From contig CBDIDG010000003.1 in the NCBI GenBank assembly GCA_965277615.1, positions 310,001-374,000 of the forward strand: DNA of 64,000 nt, given 5' to 3'. This document shows positions 53,469 through 63,828 of the stretch, in pieces. The translations under genes were made by a program, and so were the position numbers. A model generated the notes under the pieces. That model searched no databases. It was not told where the DNA came from and saw only the letters and a list, made by a program, of their open reading frames with translations. The stretch's first letter is position 1. Each line of letters starts with the position of its first letter. Source of the stretch: Bog-532 sp965277615. GTDB taxonomy: Bacteria > Actinomycetota > Actinomycetes > Streptosporangiales > Streptosporangiaceae.

Positions 53469-53995
53469 ATGTCGATGGTGTTCGACGACGTCGGCGACGA
53501 GACCGACGACGTACCGGTACGGAAGATCAAGTTCACCCTGAACGGCGCCAAGAAGATGGCCGAGATCGAGCCCCGGCTGCTGCTGGCCGACCTGATCCGC
53601 CGCGGCGCCGGCCTGACCGGCACGCACCGCGGCTGCGACACGACCAACTGCGGGGCCTGCACGGTCCTGGTCGACGGCCGGGCCATCAAGTCCTGCACGA
53701 TGCTGGCCGTACAGGTCGACGGGCGTGACGTCACCACCGTGGAGGGCCTGGGTTCGGCCAGCGAGCTGCACCCGCTCCAGGAGGGGTTCCGGCAGGAGCA
53801 CGGCCTCCAGTGCGGGTTCTGCACGCCGGGCATGATGATGGCGGCCAAAGAGTTGCTCGACCGCAACCCCGACCCGACCGAGGAAGACGTGCGGTGGGCG
53901 ATATCGGGCAACCTGTGCCGCTGTACCGGCTACCAGAACATCGTGAAATCGGTCCTCTGGGCGGCCGCGAAGCTGAAGACGCAGGAGGGGTTGAG

Positions 53996-53999
<4 letters not shown>
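53469..53999 (+). CDS. coxS: CO dehydrogenase [2Fe-2S] subunit CoxS
   Basis: The protein has 176 residues from ATG 53469; a TTG at 53463 overlapping the coxM stop is possible. The first cluster is bound in HRGCDTTNCGACTVLVDG with a later SC; the second in LQCGFCTPGMMM and LCRCTGYQNIV. About 20 residues of N-terminal extension precede the usual family start. Confidence 0.95.
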
Positions 54000-56401
<2,402 letters not shown>

Positions 56402-56426
56402 GCCGGGACCCGGGCGAGGAGGACGG

Positions 56427-57359
56427 ATGGACGGTCTGGGCGTGTTCGAGCGAATGAACGAGCTGGCCCGCAGTGGCCAGGCGTTCGCGCTGGCCACGGT
56501 GGTCTGGCGGCAGGGGCCCTCGTCGAGCAAGCAGGGCTCGCGCGCCATCATCACCAGCGACGGCCAGCTGCACGGCTGGATCGGCGGCGCCTGCGCCGAG
56601 CCGGCGGTGATCCGGGAGGCCCGGCAGATCATGGCCGACGGTCACCCCAAGCTGCTGCTGCTGGGCAGCCCGGACCAGTTCGGCTCGGTCGTCCCGGACG
56701 GGATGACCGTGGTGCCGATCTCCTGCCAGAGCGAGGGCGCCCTCCAGGTCTACATCGAGCCGGTGCTCCCGGTGCCGCACCTGGTGATCGTGGGCCGCTC
56801 GCCGATGGCGCAGACGCTGGCCGAGCTGGCCCGGGCCCTGGGCTGGCTCACCGACCTGCTCGCCCAGGACGAGTTCACTGGCGCCAATGCTGGCGCCGAC
56901 GAGCGGTCGATGGTGGTGGTCGCGACCCAGGGCCACGGCGATGAGGACATGGTCGAGCGCGCGGCGGCCCTGCGCCCGGCCTACCTGGGCCTGGTCGCGT
57001 CCCGGCGCCGGGCCGAGGCCGTGCTCGGCTACCTGACCGAGCGGGGGGTACCCCAGGACCAGCTGGACCGGGTGCACGCACCGGCCGGGCTGGACCTGGG
57101 CCGGACCACCCATGAGGAGATGGCCGTGGCCATCCTGGCCGAGCTGGTCCAGCTGCGCGCGTCCGGCACCCTGGCCGACGGCCCCGCCCACCCGGCGCTG
57201 GCCGAGGCGCTCGACCCGGTCTGCGGGATGACGGTCCAGCCCGGTGCCCCGGCCATGCCGCTCGAGCACGACGGGGTCACGTACTACTTCTGCTGCGCCG
57301 GCTGCCACCGGGCCTTCGAGGAGAACCCAGATGCCTACACCAAGGCGGTGCTGACGTGA
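56427..57359 (+). CDS. XdhC/CoxF-type Mo-cofactor maturation protein fused to a YHS domain
   Basis: The protein has 310 residues. Residues 1-250 are the XdhC/CoxI family: FALATVVWRQGPSSSKQGSR, HGWIGGACAEPAVIREARQI, then a Rossmann-like part with HLVIVGRSPMAQTLAELARA and LGLVASRRRAEAVLGYL. The family helps sulfurate or insert the Mo cofactor. The last 45 residues are a YHS domain, DPVCGMTVQPG and YYFCCAGCHRAFEENPDAY, a metal-binding motif seen in copper-handling proteins. The fusion may supply copper for the Mo-Cu site. Confidence 0.9.
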   Translation: MDGLGVFERMNELARSGQAFALATVVWRQGPSSSKQGSRAIITSDGQLHGWIGGACAEPAVIREARQIMADGHPKLLLLGSPDQFGSVVPDGMTVVPISCQSEGALQVYIEPVLPVPHLVIVGRSPMAQTLAELARALGWLTDLLAQDEFTGANAGADERSMVVVATQGHGDEDMVERAAALRPAYLGLVASRRRAEAVLGYLTERGVPQDQLDRVHAPAGLDLGRTTHEEMAVAILAELVQLRASGTLADGPAHPALAEALDPVCGMTVQPGAPAMPLEHDGVTYYFCCAGCHRAFEENPDAYTKAVLT

Positions 57360-57946
57360 TCATCACCAGCGACTTCGAGGTCGCCGAGCCGATCGACAAG
57401 GTGTGGAAGTTCTTCGAGGACATCCCGCAGGTGGCTTCCTGCCTGCCGGGAGCGGAGCTGACCAAGGACCTCGGCGACGACAAGTACGAGGGCAAGGTCG
57501 CGATCAGGATGGGGCCGGTTCGGCTGCAGTTCAGCGGCACGGCCGACATCACCGAACGCGATGAGGCGGCCAAGCGCCTGGTGGTGCACGCCGCGGGCGC
57601 GGACGAGAAGGGGCGTGGCCAGGCCGCCATGGTGGTCGGGGCCACGCTGTCGCCCAAGGGACGCGGCACCAAGGTCGCGGTCACCCAGGACCTGCAGCTG
57701 TCCGGGGCGGCGGCCCAGTACGGCCGGGGCATGGTCGCCGACGTCTCCGCCATCTTGATCCGCGACTTCTCCACCACCATGCAGGACCGGATCGAGCGGC
57801 TGGAGCGGGGCGAGACGGCCGAGCAGATCGCCGCGGCCGGCGCCGGCGGCAGCGTTTCGGGCTTCGCGATCGCCCTGCGGGCCACGCGGATGGCGCTGAT
57901 GCGCGTCTTCGCCCGCTTCTTCCTCCCGTACCAGCCCGCCCGCTAA
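57356..57946 (+). CDS. coxG: CoxG family (SRPBCC) protein
   Basis: GTG 57356 overlaps the preceding stop; 196 residues. The SRPBCC fold is shown by FEVAEPIDKVWKFFEDIPQV, CLPGAELTKDLGDDKYEGKV and RMGPVRLQFSGTADITERDE. The C-terminal tail (GFAIALRATRMALMRVFARF) is amphipathic and could touch the membrane. CoxG proteins are linked to membrane attachment of CO dehydrogenase and electron delivery to quinone. Confidence 0.92.
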   Translation: MIITSDFEVAEPIDKVWKFFEDIPQVASCLPGAELTKDLGDDKYEGKVAIRMGPVRLQFSGTADITERDEAAKRLVVHAAGADEKGRGQAAMVVGATLSPKGRGTKVAVTQDLQLSGAAAQYGRGMVADVSAILIRDFSTTMQDRIERLERGETAEQIAAAGAGGSVSGFAIALRATRMALMRVFARFFLPYQPAR

Positions 57947-57976
57947 CCCAAGCCCGCTAACCCAAGCCCGCTAACG
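57941..57976. repeat. 14-bp tandem repeat at the coxG end
   Basis: CGCTAACCCAAGCC occurs twice in a row and a third CGCTAAC follows. TAA lies at 57944, 57958 and 57972; with 14-base spacing the stops fall in all three frames. Confidence 0.85.
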
Positions 57977-57996
57977 ACAGCGAAAGGAGGACCGCC

Positions 57997-58251
57997 ATGG
58001 TCCTGTGGTGGATCGGTAACGCGATCCTGCTCGTGGCGGTGCTGCCCGTGGTGATCTACCTGCTCAACCGGGTGCTGGCCGCCCTGGAGCGGATCCGCGC
58101 GGCCAGCGACGACATCCTGGCCGGCGGCGTCGCCCTGATCGGGCAGCTGGAAGGGGTCCCCGACGGCCTGGCCGTCACCGACCAGACCATCGAAGAAGTG
58201 AAGGTCGGCGCGGTCCGCTACGCCGGCTCCGTCGCGAAACTACTCGGCTAG
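57997..58251 (+). CDS. Small single-span membrane protein 1 of the cox operon
   Basis: The protein has 84 residues; AAAGGAGG precedes the ATG. One N-terminal helix (VLWWIGNAILLVAVLPVVIY) is followed by a cytoplasmic helical region (RVLAALERIRAASDDILAGG; DQTIEEVKVGAVRYAGSVAK). No known domain. It opens a run of five similar genes after coxG. Confidence 0.8.
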   Translation: MVLWWIGNAILLVAVLPVVIYLLNRVLAALERIRAASDDILAGGVALIGQLEGVPDGLAVTDQTIEEVKVGAVRYAGSVAKLLG

Positions 58252-58268
58252 CGGAGGAACGGACAGCC

Positions 58269-58496
58269 ATGCCAGCAGCAGCCTGGATGACCATCGCGGT
58301 GGCCGGCCTGATCATCGCGGTCACCGCCGTCGGCCTGATCAGGATCGTGTTCCACCTGCGGGCCATCCGCGGCACCCTCGGCGCCGTCACCGGCGGCGTC
58401 CAGGCCGTCGACCAGCTCACCTCCGCCGTGCCCGCCCGGCTGACCTCGGTCAACGCCAACCTCAAGCCGGTCCGCGACTTCTGCGAAACGGTCTAG
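58269..58496 (+). CDS. Small single-span membrane protein 2 of the cox operon
   Basis: The protein has 75 residues with ribosome site GGAGGAAC. The helix WMTIAVAGLIIAVTAVGLIR is followed by HLRAIRGTLGAVTGGVQAVD and a Cys near the end (RDFCETV). The layout matches its neighbours: membrane helix, short basic turn, then amphipathic helices resembling DUF948-type proteins. Confidence 0.78.
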   Translation: MPAAAWMTIAVAGLIIAVTAVGLIRIVFHLRAIRGTLGAVTGGVQAVDQLTSAVPARLTSVNANLKPVRDFCETV

Positions 58497-58509
58497 GGAA
58501 GGACCGCCC

Positions 58510-58752
58510 ATGACGACCGACTGGACCATCGGCTACGTGATCGGCGGCGTCATCGTGCTCGTCGTCGTGATCCTGGTCAGCGCGATCCTGCTGCTGGCCA
58601 AGCAGATCGGCGACGAGGCCCCGAAGATCAACGCCGGGCTCGAGGGTGCCGTCCGCAACACCGCGCCACTGGCCGCCCTGCAGACCACCATCGAGCACGC
58701 CACCATCATCATCGCCGGGCTGCGGCGCGGCCGGATCCGGCTGGGAGGGTAA
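58510..58752 (+). CDS. Small single-span membrane protein 3 of the cox operon
   Basis: The protein has 80 residues; AAGGACC precedes the ATG. The helix YVIGGVIVLVVVILVSAILL is followed by AKQIGDEAPKINAGLEGAVR and a basic C-terminus RRGRIRLGG. No known domain. It ends 2 bases before the next gene. Confidence 0.78.
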   Translation: MTTDWTIGYVIGGVIVLVVVILVSAILLLAKQIGDEAPKINAGLEGAVRNTAPLAALQTTIEHATIIIAGLRRGRIRLGG

Positions 58753-58754
58753 CG

Positions 58755-59030
58755 GTGAACCCCACCGAGCACACCCTGTGGGTGTCCGTCATCATCGTCG
58801 GCTTCGTCGTCGTGCTGGCCGTGGCGGCGCTGCTCAGCCTGCTGATCTACCTGATCAAGCGGATCGACCACCGGGTCGACACCATCGGCGGCACGCTGAC
58901 CGCGGCCAAGGCCAACACGGCCAGCACGGTGCTGATCCCGCAGGTGGCCACCGGCGTGGATGCGGTCCTGGCCGAAGGCCTTGAACATCACCTGTTCCTC
59001 GGCCGGGTCCTCGGGCAGGTCAGGTCATGA
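58755..59030 (+). CDS. Small single-span membrane protein 4 of the cox operon
   Basis: The protein has 91 residues and starts at GTG 58755 behind GGGAGGG. The helix VSVIIVGFVVVLAVAALLSL is followed by IKRIDHRVDTIGGTLTAAKA and a less regular tail EHHLFLGRVLGQVRS. It overlaps the fifth gene by 4 bases. Confidence 0.78.
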   Translation: MNPTEHTLWVSVIIVGFVVVLAVAALLSLLIYLIKRIDHRVDTIGGTLTAAKANTASTVLIPQVATGVDAVLAEGLEHHLFLGRVLGQVRS

Positions 59031-59395
59031 CCGTGCTGGTGGTCTTGACGGTCATCGTCATCGTCGCGCTCATCGCCGGCCTGGCCTTCTACCTGTACTG
59101 GGCGGGCACGCTGCTGGACCGGATCGGGGCCAAGCTCGAAGGGGCCGCGGAGCTCGTGCACGGCATCGTGGCCGACGCCGAGCTGATCGGCCCGGGGGTC
59201 GAGCACATCAACCAGACCGGTGGCGTGGTGGCCGGCGCGCTGCCCCTGCTGTACGGCATGGCCGAGGGCATCGTGACCGGCGTGACCCCGCGCGAACCGG
59301 CGCCGGAGGTTCCCGCGGTGGCCCGCCCCGCCTCCGGCACCCGCCGCTCCCGGCTGCTGTCCGCGGTCGGTTACCGGGAACCGCCGCCTTCGTAA
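59027..59395 (+). CDS. Small single-span membrane protein 5 of the cox operon
   Basis: The longest of the set, 122 residues. The helix LVVLTVIVIVALIAGLAFYL is followed by LLDRIGAKLEGAAELVHGIV and PGVEHINQTGGVVAGALPLL, then a Pro-rich basic tail. The segment after the helix resembles that of protein 1 (LAALERI versus LLDRI, PxG spacing), supporting distant relationship. It is the last gene of the rightward operon. Confidence 0.8.
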   Translation: MTVLVVLTVIVIVALIAGLAFYLYWAGTLLDRIGAKLEGAAELVHGIVADAELIGPGVEHINQTGGVVAGALPLLYGMAEGIVTGVTPREPAPEVPAVARPASGTRRSRLLSAVGYREPPPS

Positions 59396-59403
59396 CGAAG
59401 AAC

Positions 59404-60270
59404 CTAAGGGTTGGTCGCGGCAAAGGTGTCGCAGGCCGACGGCACACCCCTGTCGTACCCGGTGGTCAGCCACTTCTGCCGCTGGGCCGAGGTGCCGTGG
59501 GTCCACTTCTCCGGCTGGACCGACCCGGTGGCCTGCTTCTGCAGGAAGTCGTCACCGACCGTCGCGGCCGCCGTCAGCGCTTCGTCCAGGTCACCCGGCT
59601 CCAGCAGGTTGCGGGTGTAGGCCGAGTGGGCCCACACGCCCGCGTAGCAGTCGGCCTGCAACTCGGTGCGGATGGACAGCGCGTTGGCCTGCGCCGGGTA
59701 CTGCTGGCTCAGCTGGGCCACCTGGGTGCTGACCCCCAGGATGTTCTGGATGTGATGGCCGAGTTCGTGCGCGACCACGTACGCCTGGGAGAAGTCGCCC
59801 TTGACCCCGTACTTGGCCTCCATGTCCGTGAAGAACGCCACGTCCAGGTAGACGGTCTGGTCGGCTGGGCAGTAGAACGGGCCGACCTCGGCCGTCTCGT
59901 CCCCGCAGCCGGTGCGCACGGCCGAGCTGAACAGCACCAGCCGGGCCGGGTGGTACTGCTTCCCGGCCTTGTCGAAGATGGACTGCCACTCGTCCTGGGC
60001 GTCGTTGAACACCGCGGCGATGAACCGCTGCTCGGCCGTGGCCGTGCTGGGCGCGGGCAGCGACGGGCTCGCGGTCGCGGCCGGGAAGCTGGGCAGCGCG
60101 GTGGCGCCGGCGTCCGAGACCGACGGCGTGCTGGTGGCCGAGGCCGACGGGGACGCCGACGCCGACTCCGGCGCCGAGGCCGAACCGCCGGAGGATCCGC
60201 AGCCGGCCGCCAGCACGGTGGCCACGGTCACGATCAGGGCCGCCGTCACCGCTCGCACGCCTGAAATCAT
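59404..60270 (-). CDS. Neutral zinc metallopeptidase lipoprotein (YpfJ family)
   Basis: The protein has 288 residues. A signal peptide ends in the lipobox VLAAGC, followed by a Ser/Ala/Pro linker. The YpfJ domain has FYCPADQTVYLDVAFF, the zinc motif AYVVAHELGHHIQN and RTELQADCYAGVWAH with the third ligand region. It would be anchored outside the membrane. Substrates are unknown. Confidence 0.92.
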   Translation of the reverse strand: MISGVRAVTAALIVTVATVLAAGCGSSGGSASAPESASASPSASATSTPSVSDAGATALPSFPAATASPSLPAPSTATAEQRFIAAVFNDAQDEWQSIFDKAGKQYHPARLVLFSSAVRTGCGDETAEVGPFYCPADQTVYLDVAFFTDMEAKYGVKGDFSQAYVVAHELGHHIQNILGVSTQVAQLSQQYPAQANALSIRTELQADCYAGVWAHSAYTRNLLEPGDLDEALTAAATVGDDFLQKQATGSVQPEKWTHGTSAQRQKWLTTGYDRGVPSACDTFAATNP

Positions 60271-60291
60271 GGGCCCAAGCTTATGAGTTGA

Positions 60292-61917
60292 TCAATGGGC
60301 GCCGCCGTTAGGCCCGTCATGCCCAGCGACCGTGCGTTCTTCATGATCAAGTTCGCGTTCGAGCACGCGCAGGCTGGAATCGGGCAGGTGGCCCGCGTCC
60401 CGCCAGCGCAGCAGTTCCTCCCGCTGGGCGTCGATGACCGCCCGGCGGGCCCACAGCACCGCCTCGTGCTCGGGCGAGCCGGGTGCGGCCACGTCCGGGC
60501 CCTCTTCGACCTCGCCGTCGGCCCCCGGCGCCTGGTAGCGGCGCAGCCGGAGCTGCAGCGTGGTCCGCAGCCCGTCCAGCTCATGCGTGGCCACGTCCGG
60601 GTCCTCGGTCAGCTGGTCCAGCCGGGTCAGGCCCGCCTGGGCCGACGCGGCCCGGGCCTCGTTGCGCAGCGCGGCCGCGTCGGCCGGGTCGGCGTGCACG
60701 CCCAGCGCCCGGGCGATCGGGCCGAACGTCACGCCCTGGCCGACCAGCGTGACCACCACGACCACGTAAGTACAGAACAGCAGCAGATCGCGGTCGGGGA
60801 ACGGGCGGCCGGACGCGGTGGTCAGCGGCAGCGTGAAGATGGCGGCCAGGCTGATCAGGCCGCGCGTGCCCGCCCAGCTCAGCACGATGATCTCCCGTCC
60901 CGTCAGCGCCTGCCCCCGGCGGCGATGTGGCCCCTTACGGACCAGCTGCTGGGTCAGGGCCAGCCACACCGGCCGCAGCAGCAGCACGACCCCCACGGTC
61001 ACGGCCACCGCCGTCGCGATCGTCGGCGTCGGGTAGCTGCGCAGGCCCCGGACCACGGGCACGATCTGCTGCCCGATGAGCAGGAACACGAACCCCTGCA
61101 GCAGGAAGTCGGCCAGCCGCCACACCGCGCTGACCTGCAGGCGGCTGGCGCCGGAGGTGAACCGGGGGGTGTCGTGCCCGACCATCAGCCCGGCCACCGC
61201 CACGGCCAGTACGCCGGAGACGTGCACCTCCTCGCCCAGTAGGTAGGCCGCGAACGGGGTCACCAGCGAGATGCAGTTGACCAGCACCGGGTCGCTGATC
61301 GCCGACCGGGCCAGCCGCACCGCGATGGCCACCACGACCCCGGCCACCAGCCCGCCCGCCGCGGCCAGCAGGAACCGCAGCACCGCATCGCCCAGGGAGA
61401 ACCCGCCGGTGGTGGCCGCGGTCACGGCCACGGTCAGCGTGGTCAGCGCGGTGGCGTCGTTGAGCAGGCCTTCGCCCTCGATGATCGTGATCAGCCGGAC
61501 CGGCAGGCCGACCCGGCCCCCGACGGCCAGCGCCGCCACCGGGTCGGTGGGGGAGACCGCGGCGCCCAGCGCGATCCCGGCCGCCAGCCCGATCCCGGGC
61601 ACGGCCAGGTCCAGGCCTACGCCGGTCAGCACCGAGGTGGCCAGCACCAGCCCGATGGACAGGCTGATCACGGTCCGGAGGTTCTTGCGGATGGCCAGCA
61701 GCGAGGCGTTCAGCGCCGCCGTGTAGATCAGCGGCGGGATGACCAGGGTCAAGATGACCTCTGGCTTGAGGGTCAGGTTCGGGCCGGGCAGCAGGGCGTA
61801 GATCAGGCCGGCCACGGTCAGCAGCGCCGCCGCGGGCAGCCCGGTCTTCTCGGCCAGCAACTGCAGCACGCAGATGACCGCCACCGCGACCAGGCCCAGC
61901 GCGAGCAGTTCCAGCAT
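60292..61917 (-). CDS. Na+/H+ antiporter, CPA1 family
   Basis: The protein has 541 residues with about twelve transmembrane helices. The ion site is in GAAVSPTDPVAALAVGGRVG and the conserved IIEGEGLLNDATALTTLTVA; WAGTRGLISLAAIFTLP is the conserved late helix. The C-terminal 130 residues are cytoplasmic, helical and charged. The role is sodium and pH homeostasis. Confidence 0.94.
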   Translation of the reverse strand: MLELLALGLVAVAVICVLQLLAEKTGLPAAALLTVAGLIYALLPGPNLTLKPEVILTLVIPPLIYTAALNASLLAIRKNLRTVISLSIGLVLATSVLTGVGLDLAVPGIGLAAGIALGAAVSPTDPVAALAVGGRVGLPVRLITIIEGEGLLNDATALTTLTVAVTAATTGGFSLGDAVLRFLLAAAGGLVAGVVVAIAVRLARSAISDPVLVNCISLVTPFAAYLLGEEVHVSGVLAVAVAGLMVGHDTPRFTSGASRLQVSAVWRLADFLLQGFVFLLIGQQIVPVVRGLRSYPTPTIATAVAVTVGVVLLLRPVWLALTQQLVRKGPHRRRGQALTGREIIVLSWAGTRGLISLAAIFTLPLTTASGRPFPDRDLLLFCTYVVVVVTLVGQGVTFGPIARALGVHADPADAAALRNEARAASAQAGLTRLDQLTEDPDVATHELDGLRTTLQLRLRRYQAPGADGEVEEGPDVAAPGSPEHEAVLWARRAVIDAQREELLRWRDAGHLPDSSLRVLERELDHEERTVAGHDGPNGGAH

Positions 61918-61975
61918 GGGACCTTGTTACCAGACACCAGGGACCCGGCCCAGAGGCCGGACGCCGGATCGGGTG

Positions 61976-62515
61976 CTAGCTGGCCTGGGGCAGCGCGAGC
62001 TCGTATTCGAGCGTGCCGTACTCGCGGCGCAGCACGGTCCCGCCCATCCCGCGCAGCAACAGGCCCATGGCCACGTTGCCGCCCGCGGTCAGCGCGACGA
62101 ACCGGCGGATGCCGGCCTGCCCGGCCCGCTGCGCCAGCCGGGTGACCAGCTCGGTGCCGAGGCCGCGGCCCTGCCAGCCGTCCACCACGGTGACCGCGAT
62201 CTCGGCCGTGCCGGGGTCGGCCGGGTCCCGGATGTAGCGGGCGATGGCCACGCCCTGCCCGTCCGTCGCGTCCAGCGCGCCGATCGCCTCGTGGTCGTAG
62301 TGGTCGACGTCGGTCAGGTAGCGCAGCTCGGCCGGCCGCAGCTCGTCCTTGGCGGTCAGGAACCGCAGCCGTCGCGACTCCGGGCTGAGCCGGGTGAACC
62401 CGTCGGCCAGCAGCCCGGCGTCGGCCGGGCTGACCGGCCGGATGAGCACGGTGGAACCATCGCGCAGCGTGGCTGGCTCGGCGCGAGGAATCGTCAGCAG
62501 GGAGTGGTTTTTCAT
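61976..62515 (-). CDS. GNAT family N-acetyltransferase
   Basis: The protein has 179 residues starting MKNHSLLTIPRAEPATLRDG. The acetyl-CoA site is VVDGWQGRGLGTELVTRLAQ (Q-x-x-G-x-G/A) and the domain runs through IRPVSPADAGLLADGF to the end. It resembles the stand-alone acetyltransferase domains related to protein lysine acetyltransferases, but no cyclic-nucleotide domain is attached. The substrate is unknown. Confidence 0.88.
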   Translation of the reverse strand: MKNHSLLTIPRAEPATLRDGSTVLIRPVSPADAGLLADGFTRLSPESRRLRFLTAKDELRPAELRYLTDVDHYDHEAIGALDATDGQGVAIARYIRDPADPGTAEIAVTVVDGWQGRGLGTELVTRLAQRAGQAGIRRFVALTAGGNVAMGLLLRGMGGTVLRREYGTLEYELALPQAS

Positions 62516-62615
62516 CTCTAATGAAGTCAACCGGCCCGGGCCGGACGGTATGCCCCTGGGCCGCCCGTGGCCGCGGTGATCGTGGTCACCACGGCCGCAA
62601 GCCACGGGGACGCGC

Positions 62616-63638
62616 TCAGGGCACGGCCGGGGCGATCTCGCCCGAGCCGCGGATGACCAGCCGGGTCAGCAGCATGACCTCGCGCGGCGGTGAGGTGTCA
62701 CCGGCGATGCGGCCGAACAGCAGCTGGGCCGCGGTGGCCCCGATCGTGGTCGGGTCCTGGGCCACCACGGTGACCGGCGGGGTCAGCTTGTCGGCCAGCG
62801 CGAACTCGTCGAAGCCGACCAGGGCCACGCTGCCGCGCTGCTGCCGGGAACTGTACAACGCGTCGACCGTGCCCATCGTGACCAGGTCGTTGCTGGCGAA
62901 CAGGGCGGTCGGCGGGGCGGGCAGCTGCATCAGGTCCTCGGCCGCGCCGGCCGCGTCGGCCCGGCTGCGCAGGCCGTGCCGGACCAGGGCCGGCTCCGGG
63001 ACCAGCCCGTCGGCCGCGAACGCCTCGGTGAAGCCCACGAACCGCTCGCGGATGGCCCAGATGTCCTCCCGGTCGCCCAGGTAGCCGATCCGCCGGTGGC
63101 CCTGGTCGAGCAGGTGCCGGACGGCCTGGCAGGCGCCGCGCCGGTTGTCGACCAGCACGGTGTCGGCGTCCAGGTTGTCGGCGGGCCGGTCCACGCAGAC
63201 CACCTTGACCCCGCGGTCCTGCTGCTCCTTCAGGAAGCGGTGGCTGCCCGCGACCGGCACCACGATCAGGCCGTCCACCCGGCGGGCGCAGAACGCCGAC
63301 ACGACCTCTTTTTCCCGGGCCAGGCTGTCGTTCGAGCTGCCGATCAGGACCACGCAGTCGTGCAGCCGGGCCGCGTCCTCGACCGCCCGGGTCAGCGCGG
63401 CGAAGAACGGGTTGGCCAGGTCGTCCACCAGCAGGCCGATGGTCTGCGTGAGCTGGCCCTGGCGGCGCAGCTGCCGGGCCATGTCGTTGCGCTGGTAGCC
63501 GAGTCGGCGGATGGCCCGCTCGACCCGCGCCGCGGTCTCCGGCAGCACCCCCGCCTCGCCGTTGACGACCCGCGAGACGGTCATCAGGCTCACCCCGGCC
63601 GCGGCGGCCACGTCCCGCATGGTCGGCCGCTTGTTCAC
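62616..63638 (-). CDS. LacI-family transcriptional regulator
   Basis: The protein has 340 residues from GTG 63638 (an ATG six codons later is possible). The DNA-binding head TMRDVAAAAGVSLMTVSRVV and hinge region NDMARQLRRQGQ are complete; the periplasmic-binding-protein-like core follows (IGLLVDDLANPFFAALTRAV; ALFASNDLVTMGTVDALYSS). It is divergent from a sugar ABC transporter with two identical operators between, so it most likely represses that transporter until its sugar binds. Confidence 0.94.
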   Translation of the reverse strand: MNKRPTMRDVAAAAGVSLMTVSRVVNGEAGVLPETAARVERAIRRLGYQRNDMARQLRRQGQLTQTIGLLVDDLANPFFAALTRAVEDAARLHDCVVLIGSSNDSLAREKEVVSAFCARRVDGLIVVPVAGSHRFLKEQQDRGVKVVCVDRPADNLDADTVLVDNRRGACQAVRHLLDQGHRRIGYLGDREDIWAIRERFVGFTEAFAADGLVPEPALVRHGLRSRADAAGAAEDLMQLPAPPTALFASNDLVTMGTVDALYSSRQQRGSVALVGFDEFALADKLTPPVTVVAQDPTTIGATAAQLLFGRIAGDTSPPREVMLLTRLVIRGSGEIAPAVP

Positions 63639-63675
63639 CCCCGGACGCCTCTCAGCCGCGCTCCTCCGACCAGGA

Positions 63676-63689
63676 TGGGAACGTTATCA
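63676..63689. promoter_or_regulatory. LacI-type operator 1
   Basis: TGGGAACGTTATCA has the LacI-family half-site symmetry TG-N2-AACGTT-N2-CA. It lies 37 bases upstream of the regulator start, so it probably mediates autoregulation. Confidence 0.75.
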
Positions 63690-63728
63690 GTTTGTTGCCT
63701 CAAGGAAGCTCCCGCTCATCCCTCGCTC

Positions 63729-63757
63729 TTGACATCTGTCCCGGGCAATTGAAGAAT
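63729..63757 (+). promoter_or_regulatory. Promoter of the sugar ABC transporter
   Basis: A perfect -35 TTGACA (63729-63734) is followed after 17 bases by AAGAAT (63752-63757) as -10. Operator 2 starts 10 bases downstream, covering the expected transcription start, which suits repression. Confidence 0.6.
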
Positions 63758-63767
63758 CACGCCACGA

Positions 63768-63781
63768 TGGGAACGTTATCA
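63768..63781. promoter_or_regulatory. LacI-type operator 2
   Basis: The identical 14-mer TGGGAACGTTATCA, 92 bases from operator 1 and 48 bases before the ABC transporter start. Two identical sites allow looping or separate control of both divergent genes. Confidence 0.8.
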
Positions 63782-63828
63782 ACCAATAGAGTGCCGTAGC
63801 ACGACCTAGAACGGAAGGGGGCGCATCC

